Assembly (NCBI RefSeq): GCF_900163645.1
Contig: NZ_FUKM01000033.1
Location: 62,001 to 126,000 of the forward strand
Direction of reading: 5' to 3'
Length of the DNA: 64,000 nucleotides
Source: Halomonas citrativorans
Lineage (GTDB): Bacteria > Pseudomonadota > Gammaproteobacteria > Pseudomonadales > Halomonadaceae
Translations under genes and position numbers: made by a program
Notes under the pieces: model-generated
What the model was told of the DNA's origin: nothing
Databases searched by the model: none
Seen by the model: the letters and a program-made list of their open reading frames with translations, nothing else
Shown: in pieces, positions 54,011 through 62,413 of the stretch
Layout of the letters: each line of letters starts with the position of its first letter
Numbering within the stretch: position 1 is the first letter of the stretch

Positions 54011-54037
54011 AAGGCCGCCTGAACCGGTGGCCTTTTT
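54011..54037 (+). terminator. terminator of the phosphatase gene
   Basis: AAGGCCGCC and GGTGGCCTT (one G-T pair) around a 6-base loop, then T. Confidence 0.85.
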
Positions 54038-54049
54038 CGCTTGAGGCGA

Positions 54050-54925
54050 TTACGTCTCTTCAGTCTGTTTCTCTTTGCGCGGGTCTTCACTGTTTTCATC
54101 CAGCCAAGTGCCACAGCGAAGGCAGTAGCGTGCGCCTTTTTCGTGGCGGTCGTGGCCGCATCCAGGACACGCTTCATCAGAGTACCGGTCTTCACGGATG
54201 GAGCGGATTACTTGGGCTGAAAAAATGCCGGTAGGCACGGCGATAATCGAGTAGCCGATCAGGATGAGAAGCACGGTAATCGCCTTGCCAAGCGCGGTGC
54301 CCGGCACGATATCGCCGTAGCCCACGGTGGTGACACTGACCACGGCCCAGTAGATCGACATGGGAATACTGGTAAAGCCGGTTTCCGGCGACTCGATGGT
54401 ATACATCAGCGCGGCAAACATGGTGACGACCATAAAAATACTGCAGAAAAACAGCAGTACCTGACGCACGCTGCGCTTTAAAGCATCAATTAATAAACGC
54501 CCTTCACCGACGAACTCCATTAACCGCAGGATGCGGAAAATACGCAGCACGCGGAGTATGCGAATGATCACCAACGCATGAAAGCCGGGTATTAGCAGCA
54601 CCAGCCATGCGGGCAAAATGGAAATCATGTCGACCACGCCATAAAAGCTTTTCAAGTAGATCGAGGGGCGCTCAAGGCAGTAGATGCGCACCGCAAGCTC
54701 CAGCGTGAACAGCACGGTAAATCCCCACTCCAGGTAATAGAAAAGCCAGCCATACTCCTGGGAAACCTCCTGAACACTGCCGAGCAGAATGACGGCGACG
54801 CTGCCCAAAATCATCACAATCAGCGCAATATCGAATCCCTTGGCAGTGGGCGTGTCGGACTCGAAAATAATGTGAAATAGCTGCGAGCGAAGCCCTTCAG
54901 CGGCAGGGGTCAGGTTAAAACTCAT
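54050..54925 (-). CDS. Voltage-gated-type K+ channel with C-terminal zinc ribbon
   Basis: 291 residues from ATG 54925 (CAGGATCGCC before it). Six spans: S1-S3 (about 31-110), an S4 voltage sensor with arginines every third residue (IIRILRVLRIFRILRL, about 120-135), S5, the filter TTVGYGD at 199-205, and S6. The cytoplasmic tail carries a zinc ribbon (Cys253, Cys256, Cys268, Cys271) and an acidic end. K+ flux matters for osmotic balance in halophiles. The zinc ribbon is an unusual extra; whether it senses metal or redox is unknown. Confidence 0.9.
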   Translation of the reverse strand: MSFNLTPAAEGLRSQLFHIIFESDTPTAKGFDIALIVMILGSVAVILLGSVQEVSQEYGWLFYYLEWGFTVLFTLELAVRIYCLERPSIYLKSFYGVVDMISILPAWLVLLIPGFHALVIIRILRVLRIFRILRLMEFVGEGRLLIDALKRSVRQVLLFFCSIFMVVTMFAALMYTIESPETGFTSIPMSIYWAVVSVTTVGYGDIVPGTALGKAITVLLILIGYSIIAVPTGIFSAQVIRSIREDRYSDEACPGCGHDRHEKGARYCLRCGTWLDENSEDPRKEKQTEET

Positions 54926-55013
54926 GGCGATCCTGATGAAATGAACAATCACTTATCACAGTGATTAGGTCTATGGGCAAACGTGCCTGAATCTATCTAA
55001 AGCAACGTGAAGG

Positions 55014-55901
55014 TTAGCTTAGCTCGCTTTGCAGCGCTAAACGATGAGAAAGCGTCAAGAGCGTCACGCCATAGGTAATACTCGGCCGACCAGCGTCATC
55101 TAGCGCTGTGGATAGGTGGGCCGCTTGGGCCTTCATGTCCTCGGGCAGTGATGCGTGTTCGGCCAACTGGGTCAGCGCTTCGTGGGTAAGGTTTAGGAAC
55201 TGGCGCTGCTGGCTATCGTGGTAGGCATCAAGGGCAAGCGTTGCCCGGTGTAGCCATTCAGCAGGTGTCGTTGCATCAGGAAGCGACCACTGTTGGGCGC
55301 GCAAGGCGTTACCCCGCGATGCCTTGCTGCTATCAGATGGGCGAAGCGGAACCTGTTCTGCCAGCGCAATCGCCAGCGACCAGAGCGCTTGCGGATCACC
55401 GTTTTTAAGCTCCAGTTCCACTTCACAAATGGGCGTGCGGTAGTCACCACTTTCAATTTCGCCCTCATCCAGCACCAGCTCAACCTGGCTGCCCTGCCAG
55501 TCGAGTTGCCAGCTATATCGGGTAAAGTCGGTGCGCAGTTTCGGCGCCAGTTGCGTAAGCCGTTCACCAAGCTCACCTTTAAAAGGCGGCAGCGCGGCAA
55601 GCCCTGCCTGGTCGAGTTCAGCGCTTGCGACCGGCCACTCCCACTCCTGGCGGCTGGATAATCCGCCACCCCCCTGGCCCGCTGTTTTTACCGTTTGCAG
55701 CACGCGACCATCGACTTGACGAAGACGCACCGCGATCCGTGCGTTGGCCAGGTCATGGGTCGGTGTGTCGAAGTAGGTATTGGCTAAGGTCTGGATTAAC
55801 GGTGTTTTTGTGTCGAGTAAAGGGTGGTGCTTGAGCGCCTCAATATTGGCTTGGGCAAGCGCAAGCTTTATCTCTACTTCGATTGGTGTTGCATTTTTCA
55901 T
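55014..55901 (-). CDS. CYTH domain protein (inorganic triphosphatase YgiF-like)
   Basis: 295 residues from ATG 55901 (GTG 55913 is an alternative). The CYTH tunnel begins with the ExExK motif in IEVEIKLAL; further conserved charges are in NTYFDTPTHDL, VRLRQVDGRVLQTVKT, and EVELELKNGD. The C-terminal part (about 215-295) is helical but shorter than a full CHAD domain. Relatives hydrolyse inorganic triphosphate. Single gene, divergent from the PhoU-like/Pit pair, which also concerns phosphate. Confidence 0.85.
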   Translation of the reverse strand: MKNATPIEVEIKLALAQANIEALKHHPLLDTKTPLIQTLANTYFDTPTHDLANARIAVRLRQVDGRVLQTVKTAGQGGGGLSSRQEWEWPVASAELDQAGLAALPPFKGELGERLTQLAPKLRTDFTRYSWQLDWQGSQVELVLDEGEIESGDYRTPICEVELELKNGDPQALWSLAIALAEQVPLRPSDSSKASRGNALRAQQWSLPDATTPAEWLHRATLALDAYHDSQQRQFLNLTHEALTQLAEHASLPEDMKAQAAHLSTALDDAGRPSITYGVTLLTLSHRLALQSELS

Positions 55902-56037
55902 GACAATAGCCACTCTTAAACGTGAAGTACTGGTTAAATTTTTGCTACCAATATGAAGTTTTCATGACGGCGGCGAGCGCACTCTTTATACTGGCGTCGC
56001 CATTTCCAGGCTCCCCGAAAACAGGCTAAAAGGCTCT

Positions 56038-56718
56038 ATGGTTACCTCCAACCCTTTTTCCGCGATGTTTGGCCGCTCGCCATTCCAGCCGTTGCTGGCC
56101 CACATCGTCAAGGCCAATGAATGCGCCGACCAACTGTTACCATTTTTTGAAGCATCGCTTGCTGGCGATTGGGAAACAGCCACTGAGCTGCGTGAAAACG
56201 TAACCCGTTTAGAGCACGAAGCGGATGTGCTGAAAACGGATCTACGGCTCAACCTGCCCAGCACCATGTTCCTGCCGGTTTCACGGTCTGATCTGCTGGA
56301 TTTGATTAGCGTCCAGGACAAAATCGCCAACAAGGTGCGCGACATTACCGGCATTATGCTAGGCCGTAAAATGCGCGTGCCTGATGAGCTCGCTAATCCG
56401 ATGCGCGATTATATGGCGACTAGCGTGGCATGTGTGGCCCAAGCGCGCCAGGCCCTTGAAGAGCTGATGGAACTTTTAGAGTCAGGCTTTGGGCGTAACG
56501 TCGCGGATGTTATGCGCAATATGATCAGTGAGCTGCATAACCTTGAACACCAGGCAGACAGTCAGCAGGTGGCCATTCGTCGCCAGCTGTTTCAGCTTGA
56601 AAGCCAGCTACCGCCCGTCGATGTGATCTTTCTCTACAAGATTATCGAATGGGTGGGTGAAGTGTCTGACCGTGCTGAGCGCGTAGGCAGTCGCTTGCAG
56701 ATTTTGACCGCACGCTAA
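56038..56718 (+). CDS. PhoU-like DUF47 (TIGR00153) protein
   Basis: 226 residues, all helical. Metal-type acidic motifs such as RLEHEADVLKTDL, SVQDKIANKVRDI and ELHNLEHQADSQQVAI mark the DUF47 family of PhoU-like proteins, which typically precede a Pit transporter and regulate it. It lies 9 bases before pit and is surely co-transcribed with it. Confidence 0.93.
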   Translation: MVTSNPFSAMFGRSPFQPLLAHIVKANECADQLLPFFEASLAGDWETATELRENVTRLEHEADVLKTDLRLNLPSTMFLPVSRSDLLDLISVQDKIANKVRDITGIMLGRKMRVPDELANPMRDYMATSVACVAQARQALEELMELLESGFGRNVADVMRNMISELHNLEHQADSQQVAIRRQLFQLESQLPPVDVIFLYKIIEWVGEVSDRAERVGSRLQILTAR

Positions 56719-56727
56719 GGGAAACCA

Positions 56728-57993
56728 ATGCAAATTATTGCCCAGTACGGCGAGATATTTATTATTCTGGCCTGTTTATTTGGCTTTTTCATGGCGTGGG
56801 GCGTCGGCGCAAACGATGTTGCCAACGCCATGGGAACGTCGGTGGGGTCGAAAGCGATCACCATCAAACAAGCCATTATCATTGCTGTTATTTTCGAGTT
56901 TTTAGGTGCCTGGCTTGCCGGTGGTGAGGTTACTGCCACCATTCGTGGCGGCATCATCGACCCGAACCTGCTTGAAGCCAACCCACAGTTTTTGGTTTAC
57001 GGCATGCTGTCAGCGCTGTTGGCGGCAGGCATTTGGCTGATGGTCGCTTCTGCCCGTGGCTGGCCGGTGTCGACCACACACTCCATTGTTGGCGCCATTG
57101 TCGGTTTCGCAGCGGTAGGGTTAGGCGTTGATGCGGTGGCCTGGGATAAGGTCGGTCAGATTGCCTCTAGTTGGGCCATTTCTCCGCTGATTGCCGGTAC
57201 CATCGGCTATATGCTGTTTAAGTCTGTACACCATTTGATTTTCGAGAGTGCAGATCCGTTTGCGGCGGCCAAGCGCTATGTGCCGGGCTATGTGTTTTTG
57301 GTCGGCTTTATTGTTGCCATGGTGACGCTGACCAAAGGGCTTTCTCATGTTGGCCTGCATCTTAGCTTCAGCGAAAGCCTGCTGCTTTCGATTCTGATCG
57401 GTGTGCTGATCATGGGCCTTGGCATAGTGATGCAGCGGCGTATCAAGTACACCCAGAACGCCAATGACCACTTTGGCTATGCCAATGTAGAGCGTGTTTT
57501 CGGTGTGCTGATGATCTTTACCGCGTGTGCCATGGCCTTTGCCCACGGTTCCAACGATGTCGCCAATGCGGTGGGCCCGCTGGCCGCAGTAATCAGCGTA
57601 GTGCGTAGCGAAGGCATGATTGATAGCGCGGCGCTGGTGCCCTGGTGGGTGCTGGTGTTGGGCGGCGCGGGTATCGTCGTTGGTCTGGTGACATATGGGC
57701 GTCGGGTAATTGCTACCGTGGGCACCGGGATCACCGAACTCACCCCTAGCCGTGGCTTTGCCGCAACGCTTGCCGCTGCGAGTACCGTCGTTGTTGCCTC
57801 GGGCACGGGCCTGCCAATTTCAACGACCCATACGTTGGTCGGTGCGGTGCTGGGTGTAGGGCTGGCGCGCGGTATGGCGGCACTTAACCTGCGCGTTATC
57901 GGCACCATTGTTGTCTCGTGGTTGATTACGCTGCCCGCCGGTGCGGGTTTAGCGATTGTGTTCTTCTTTATGTTTAAAGGCATGTTCGGCTAA
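56728..57993 (+). CDS. pit: Inorganic phosphate transporter, Pit family
   Basis: 421 residues with about 10-11 spans and the two inverted PiT signatures GVGANDVANAMGTSVGSKA (about 27-45) and AHGSNDVANAVGPLAAVIS (about 273-291). Each is followed by a paired GWPVSTTHSIVGAIVG/GLPISTTHTLVGAVLG motif. It carries phosphate with H+ or Na+. GGGAAACC precedes the ATG. A strong terminator follows. Confidence 0.96.
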   Translation: MQIIAQYGEIFIILACLFGFFMAWGVGANDVANAMGTSVGSKAITIKQAIIIAVIFEFLGAWLAGGEVTATIRGGIIDPNLLEANPQFLVYGMLSALLAAGIWLMVASARGWPVSTTHSIVGAIVGFAAVGLGVDAVAWDKVGQIASSWAISPLIAGTIGYMLFKSVHHLIFESADPFAAAKRYVPGYVFLVGFIVAMVTLTKGLSHVGLHLSFSESLLLSILIGVLIMGLGIVMQRRIKYTQNANDHFGYANVERVFGVLMIFTACAMAFAHGSNDVANAVGPLAAVISVVRSEGMIDSAALVPWWVLVLGGAGIVVGLVTYGRRVIATVGTGITELTPSRGFAATLAAASTVVVASGTGLPISTTHTLVGAVLGVGLARGMAALNLRVIGTIVVSWLITLPAGAGLAIVFFFMFKGMFG

Positions 57994-58047
57994 CGGTGTT
58001 ACAGGCGGCGCCGCCCGGCGTACGCCAGCACGAAAAGCCTCAAGATC

Positions 58048-58108
58048 AGCGGCACCTTCATGCAGATTTGCGCTAGCCGATTTGCAATAGAAGGTGCCGC
58101 TGTTTTTT
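58048..58108 (+). terminator. terminator of the phoU-like/pit operon
   Basis: A perfect 12-bp stem AGCGGCACCTTC/GAAGGTGCCGCT closes a 30-base loop that itself holds two GATTTGC repeats; a T run follows. Confidence 0.8.
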
Positions 58109-58182
58109 GCGCTCTGGTAAAGTAACGCGAGTAGTGTTGTAAACGCCGGTTTTTTCTTTCATCTGCTGCCGGAGAGCGGCCC

Positions 58183-59499
58183 TTGGATAAGCATTTCCCC
58201 TTTGTTGATTGGTTTCGTAACGCATCCCCCTACATTAATGCACACCGGGGGCGAACCTTCGTCATCTTGATTGAAGGCGAAGCTATGGCGTCTGGCCGTG
58301 GGGAGCAATTGATTCAGGATTTAGCCCTGCTGCATACCTTGGGCGTGCGCTTGGTGGTGGTGTTTGGCACCCGCCCGCAAGTGCAGGAAGCGCTTGGCCA
58401 GGCAGGGGTTGAACCCATGCGCGTTAATGGACGCTGGGTGGCCGACCGCGCAGTAATGACTCACGTAGAGCAGGTTGCTGCCCATCAACGGCTTTGGCTT
58501 GAAGCTCGGTTATCGCTTGGCCTGCCCAGCACGCCACTTCATGGTGTAGAGCTTAGCGTGATTTCCGGGAACCTGGTCACCGCCAAGCCCTTGGGTGTTC
58601 GGGAGGGTGTGGACTTTGATCATAGCGGCGAAGTACGCCGCGTTCGGGCTGGCGCCATTGAAGGGCTGCTCGACAAGGGCTCGCTGGTACTCCTGCCGCC
58701 ACTGGGTTTCTCAAGCACCGGCGAAGTGTTCGACCTGGACGCCGCGGAAGTCGCCCAGCATGCTGCCGTTGCGCTCAAGGCCGACAAGCTGATCCTGCTG
58801 GGCGAATCAGAGGGTTTACAGGATGAAGGGGGCGCCTTGCTGCGCCAGCTAACCCCTGCCGATGCTGAACCCCGGCTTGAGAGTGCGCTGCCTGGCAGCG
58901 AGCTTGCCCGCCACCTCCAAGCTGCTTGCAGCGCTGCACGTGAGGGTGTGGCCCGCACCCACCTGTTGTCGTGGCGCAATCACGATGCGCTGCTGGGTGA
59001 GCTTTTCACCCGCGATGGCGTGGGCACCATGATTACCCAGCACCGTTACGAGCAGCTACGCTCAGCGACGCTAAACGATATTGCGGGCCTGCTGGAACTG
59101 CTTGAACCGCTGGAGCACCGCGGCATGCTAGTGGCGCGCTCGCGTGAGCGTTTGGAGCATGAAATTGATGACTATATGGTTATCGAACGCGATGGCATGG
59201 TGATTGGCTGCGCCGCGCTGCACGTGTTCCCTGGCACCACGGTTGCCGAGTTGGCCTGTGTGGCCGTGCACGGTAATTACCGCGGGGGCGAACGCGGTGA
59301 GCGCTTAATGGAAGCGCTGGAACGCCGCGCACGCCAGCGCGGTGTCAGCGAAATCTTCGTGTTAACCACCCATACTGCACACTGGTTTGTGGAGCACGGC
59401 TTTCAGACCGCCAGCCTTGAAGAGTTACCCCCTTTAAAGCGCGAAGCCTATAACCACGCACGCAAATCGAAGGTATTACTGAAAACGCTGAAAGTTTAG
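58183..59499 (+). CDS. argA: N-acetylglutamate synthase ArgA
   Basis: 438 residues. N-terminal amino-acid-kinase-like arginine-sensing domain (about 10-280; VRLVVVFGTRPQVQEAL) and C-terminal GNAT domain (about 295-430; VIGCAALHVFPGTTVAELACVAVH split here in text, ending FVEHGF). It makes N-acetylglutamate, the first step to arginine, with feedback inhibition by arginine. The start is TTG at 58183 with GGAGAG seven bases upstream; no ATG is better placed. Confidence 0.96.
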   Translation: MDKHFPFVDWFRNASPYINAHRGRTFVILIEGEAMASGRGEQLIQDLALLHTLGVRLVVVFGTRPQVQEALGQAGVEPMRVNGRWVADRAVMTHVEQVAAHQRLWLEARLSLGLPSTPLHGVELSVISGNLVTAKPLGVREGVDFDHSGEVRRVRAGAIEGLLDKGSLVLLPPLGFSSTGEVFDLDAAEVAQHAAVALKADKLILLGESEGLQDEGGALLRQLTPADAEPRLESALPGSELARHLQAACSAAREGVARTHLLSWRNHDALLGELFTRDGVGTMITQHRYEQLRSATLNDIAGLLELLEPLEHRGMLVARSRERLEHEIDDYMVIERDGMVIGCAALHVFPGTTVAELACVAVHGNYRGGERGERLMEALERRARQRGVSEIFVLTTHTAHWFVEHGFQTASLEELPPLKREAYNHARKSKVLLKTLKV

Positions 59500-59658
59500 C
59501 CAATAACGTAGCGTGTGGTAAGCGCAGCGCACCCGCGGGAGCAGCGCGCAGCGGTGCCGGGGTTGAAGTTTGATGGTGCACTTGGGCGGCAAAGCCGCCC
59601 AGCTCTCTTGCATCTTTTGGCCTTTAACATCTTTTGGTTTTTAACACCTGTGCCGGGC

Positions 59659-60513
59659 TTACGTATTTAAAATAACCCCACCGTTCAGGTGGATCGTCTG
59701 CCCCGTCATGTACGAAGACTCTTCGCTTGCCAGGTACACATAGGCAGGCCCCATTTCGCTCGGTTGCCCGGCGCGCTTCATGGGTACTTGCCCGCCAAAC
59801 TCGGCGACTTTCTCATCGTCAAAGCTTGCTGGGATCAGCGGCGTCCATACCGGGCCTGGGGCAACAGCGTTCACCCGAATACCGCGACCGACCAGCGACA
59901 TGGCAAGCGAGCGCATTAAACCCTGGATGGCCCCTTTAGTGGCGCTGTAATCGATCAGCGTGTTGTTGCCTTTAAAGGCATTAATGGAGGAGGTGGCAAT
60001 AATGGTATCGCCTTCCTCCAGATGAGGTAACGCTGCCTTGGAAAGGTAGAAATGGCTAAACAGATTGGTCTGAAAGGTGCGTGTTATCTGATCATCGGGG
60101 ATCTCGGTCAGATCGCTCCAGTCGTACTGTTCGGCCGCATTGTTGACCAGAATATTAAGCTTGCCGAAGTGGTCTAGCGTTTTTTTAACGATGTCACGAC
60201 AAAAGGCGGGGTCAGCTACATCGCCCTGTAATACCAGGCAGCGGCGACCTTCCGCTTCTACCAAGGCTTTCGTATCTTCGGCATCTTTAGGCTCTTTAAG
60301 GTGAACAATCACACTATCGGCGCCTTCACGGGCGTAATGTACCGCTACCGCGCGCCCAATACCGCTATCACCGCCGGTAATAATCGCTACCTTATCAACA
60401 AGCTTATCGGTGCCTTTATAGCTATCACGAATAAATTCAGGTTCCGGACGCATTTCATGCTCATCACCGGGCTGTTTATTCTGGTGCTGAGGCGGCTGTT
60501 TCTGATCGCTCAT
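59659..60513 (-). CDS. SDR-family oxidoreductase (YghA/YhdF-like)
   Basis: 284 residues. A hydrophilic N-terminal extension (about 1-38), then the Rossmann motif ITGGDSGIGRAVA, NNAAEQ, the catalytic Ser in ATSSINAF and Tyr-x3-Lys in YSATKGAIQ, and the C-terminal YMTGQTIHLNGG. This is the glucose/ribitol-dehydrogenase-like subgroup (YghA, YhdF), often in stress regulons. The substrate is not known. AAGGAG lies seven bases before the ATG. Confidence 0.9.
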   Translation of the reverse strand: MSDQKQPPQHQNKQPGDEHEMRPEPEFIRDSYKGTDKLVDKVAIITGGDSGIGRAVAVHYAREGADSVIVHLKEPKDAEDTKALVEAEGRRCLVLQGDVADPAFCRDIVKKTLDHFGKLNILVNNAAEQYDWSDLTEIPDDQITRTFQTNLFSHFYLSKAALPHLEEGDTIIATSSINAFKGNNTLIDYSATKGAIQGLMRSLAMSLVGRGIRVNAVAPGPVWTPLIPASFDDEKVAEFGGQVPMKRAGQPSEMGPAYVYLASEESSYMTGQTIHLNGGVILNT

Positions 60514-61007
60514 GTGCAGTGACTCCTTGTTGGGACGTTAATCCTTCCTCTACGAAAAGCCGTGGCCTAATCGTATTTCTGCGTTACTTACACTAGCGCA
60601 AGGTTTTATCAAGAGCCAATTCAAGTACGTTTTATTTATAAAAGATTGAATTATTATAAAGTTCGGGGTTAATGGGTAAAAGGTTTTTATAGGCTTGGGT
60701 TGGTATAGGTGAGTTGTTTATCCTTTTAATCTTTTTATCTCAACCATGTAATGTGTTTGTTGAGCTTTAAGGTTTCTTTGCGTAGATCTTTAAATGGTGG
60801 GTTGGGTGTTTTAGGCCCTGATGCGCTGAGATGAACAGCTTGAGGGATGCAGTGATTTATCCCTGCTGGATGTGAGGAAAGATAGCTGTGGTGGGAGGTC
60901 GAGGCGGCTTGGTTGATGTTTGTTAAAGGCTGGGCTTTGCTTTTAATTAAATGTTTTTTGATATTGGTTAAATAGCGGTGCCGCAAGAGTGTGTCCAAGC
61001 TTATAAG

Positions 61008-61035
61008 TTGACAGAGGGTGATGGGTAACTATAGT
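61008..61035 (+). promoter_or_regulatory. sigma70 promoter of the 61.2-63.6 kb operon
   Basis: TTGACA, 16 bases, TATAGT: near-consensus. Transcription would start near 61042, leaving a leader of about 175 bases before the first ATG (61217). Confidence 0.6.
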
Positions 61036-61140
61036 AAAAAAGCCGATTTATATTAAACGACTATTTAGGTGGTGAGCTCGTTATCTATTGCGTGTGTTTA
61101 ATTGATTAGCGGTTCAGTTCGTTTTGTTTCAAGCCGCTGC

Positions 61141-61181
61141 TTGTTAATAAGTGTTTGTTAATACGTGCTTGCTAACAAGTA
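61141..61181 (+). repeat. three tandem 14-base-period repeats before the operon
   Basis: TTGTTAATAAGTG (61141), TTGTTAATACGTG (61155) and TTGCTAACAAGTA (61169), each 14 bases apart, lie in the leader 36-76 bases before the ATG at 61217. Regular spacing suggests a multi-site binding region or RNA-level control. Confidence 0.6.
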
Positions 61182-61216
61182 CATTAACGCGTGAAACGAC
61201 AAGGAGGAAGTAACAA

Positions 61217-61882
61217 ATGAACGATTATGGAAAACAGGCTGACCCAGGTTCTTCAAATACCGACTCGCTCAAACAGCAAGGGCGCGATGCGGCACATGAC
61301 GTAGGTGAAGCGGCTCAGCATCAGGCTGAAAGCTTTTACAATCAGCAGCGTGATACCGCCACCGAGCAGACGCAAAAATTTACCAGCGCTTTTCGTAAGA
61401 TGGCCGATGAGTTTGATCATCAAGATCAGCCGTACTTCTCACAACAGGCGAGAAAGTTCGCCGATACAGCTGATCGTTTTTCAAACAAGCTACGCGACAA
61501 AGACTTAAACAGCATCTGCCAGGAAGCGAAAAGCTTCAGCGAGCGTGAGCCTGCATTGTTCGTTGGCGGGGCGATTGCTGCTGGTTTTTTGGTGACACGC
61601 TTCTTGCGTAGCTCAGGCAAGCATTCGCACTCGTCTGGCGGTTCAAGCCGTTATTCAAACGGCCCAAGTAGTTATGCTCATCCGTCATCGGGTGCTTATT
61701 CAAGCCATGAGTCTCCTACGCCTGAGAACCCGGAAGGTGGCGTGATGGGTGGGGCATCTTCGCGTGCCTCGGACCCCACACAGCAACGCTCAGCGCCTAC
61801 GGCAACGCCCGGCGGCACGGCCGATAACACTACTGCTACGCCAGGTTCAACCCATAAGCCCGGTGGCTCCGGTCGGCTGTAG
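61217..61882 (+). CDS. hypothetical stress/envelope-type protein, first gene of the DUF3618 operon
   Basis: 221 residues; no family recognised with certainty. Residues 1-108 are hydrophilic, helical and Gln/Asp-rich (amphipathic pattern); residues 112-130 (PALFVGGAIAAGFLVTRFL) form one hydrophobic segment; residues 131-221 are a disordered Ser/Gly/Pro/Thr tail. The layout of helix, ERxPxxxVGGAxxxGFxxxR segment and tail resembles DUF883/YqjD-type ribosome- or membrane-associated proteins. AAGGAGG precedes the ATG. It is followed by the holin-like and DUF3618 genes, a set often seen together in stress-tolerant proteobacteria. Confidence 0.7.
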   Translation: MNDYGKQADPGSSNTDSLKQQGRDAAHDVGEAAQHQAESFYNQQRDTATEQTQKFTSAFRKMADEFDHQDQPYFSQQARKFADTADRFSNKLRDKDLNSICQEAKSFSEREPALFVGGAIAAGFLVTRFLRSSGKHSHSSGGSSRYSNGPSSYAHPSSGAYSSHESPTPENPEGGVMGGASSRASDPTQQRSAPTATPGGTADNTTATPGSTHKPGGSGRL

Positions 61883-61975
61883 CTGGCCTGTGTAGCCGCC
61901 AACTGCGGATCAACTTGCCGCCAAGTTTAAAAGATTGAGTTGTACGCCCTTAATCAAGGGCAAGAGAGGTTATGA

Positions 61976-62413
61976 ATGGATTCAGATCAGAATACGCCCC
62001 CACAAGGCTCGTCGGTCGGCTCGCTTTTAGCGACGGTGATGCAGGAAATAACGTCGTTAGTGCGCAATGAAGCCGAGCTTGCCAAGGCAGAGGTGTCGGA
62101 AAAAACGCATCAGGCCATGATCTCCTTAGCGGCCATTGCGGTCGCAGGCGTGGTGCTTTTAGGCGGCTTTCTCACGCTGCTTGCCGCCCTTGTCTTTATG
62201 CTCAATGAGGTGCTTCCTCCTGATATGACGCCTTGGCTCTCTGCCATTATCGTAGGCGTGGTGGTATCGGTAATTGGCATCGTGATGCTTAAAAGTGGGC
62301 TTGCCAAACTTCAGGCGCGCAACCTGGTGCCTGATCGCACGTTGCATAGCCTAAAGACCGACAGGGAGCTCGCCAGAGAGCATAGGCATAACGTCAAGGA
62401 GGAGTTGAAATGA
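61976..62413 (+). CDS. phage-holin-family/YqjE-like membrane protein
   Basis: 145 residues. An amphipathic N-terminal helix (LVRNEAELAKAEVSEK), two membrane helices (about 50-75 and 83-107; AAIAVAGVVLLGGFLTLLAA and the segment after DMTPW) and a charged tail. This is the holin superfamily III/YqjE pattern, found in chromosomal YqjE-YqjK or DUF3618 operons and not in phage lysis cassettes. It overlaps the next gene by ATGA. Confidence 0.82.
   Translation: MDSDQNTPPQGSSVGSLLATVMQEITSLVRNEAELAKAEVSEKTHQAMISLAAIAVAGVVLLGGFLTLLAALVFMLNEVLPPDMTPWLSAIIVGVVVSVIGIVMLKSGLAKLQARNLVPDRTLHSLKTDRELAREHRHNVKEELK

Larger units (their letters stand above)
60514..61216. other. AT-rich intergenic region between the SDR gene and the DUF3618 operon
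   Basis: 703 bases, visibly richer in A+T than the neighbours. No convincing gene: an 87-codon minus-strand frame (60735-60998) lacks family features. It holds the SDR promoter at its left side, a good rightward promoter (61008-61035), a transcribed leader of about 175 bases and a 14-base-period repeat at 61141-61181. Confidence 0.7.

Noticed and set aside
60735..60998. 87-codon minus-strand frame in the AT-rich gap
   Set aside because: No ribosome site, no hydrophobic or domain pattern, unusual composition; probably chance.
61976..62413. Holin-like gene as a sign of a prophage
   Set aside because: No other phage genes nearby; the gene is coupled to DUF3618 in a chromosomal stress-type operon.
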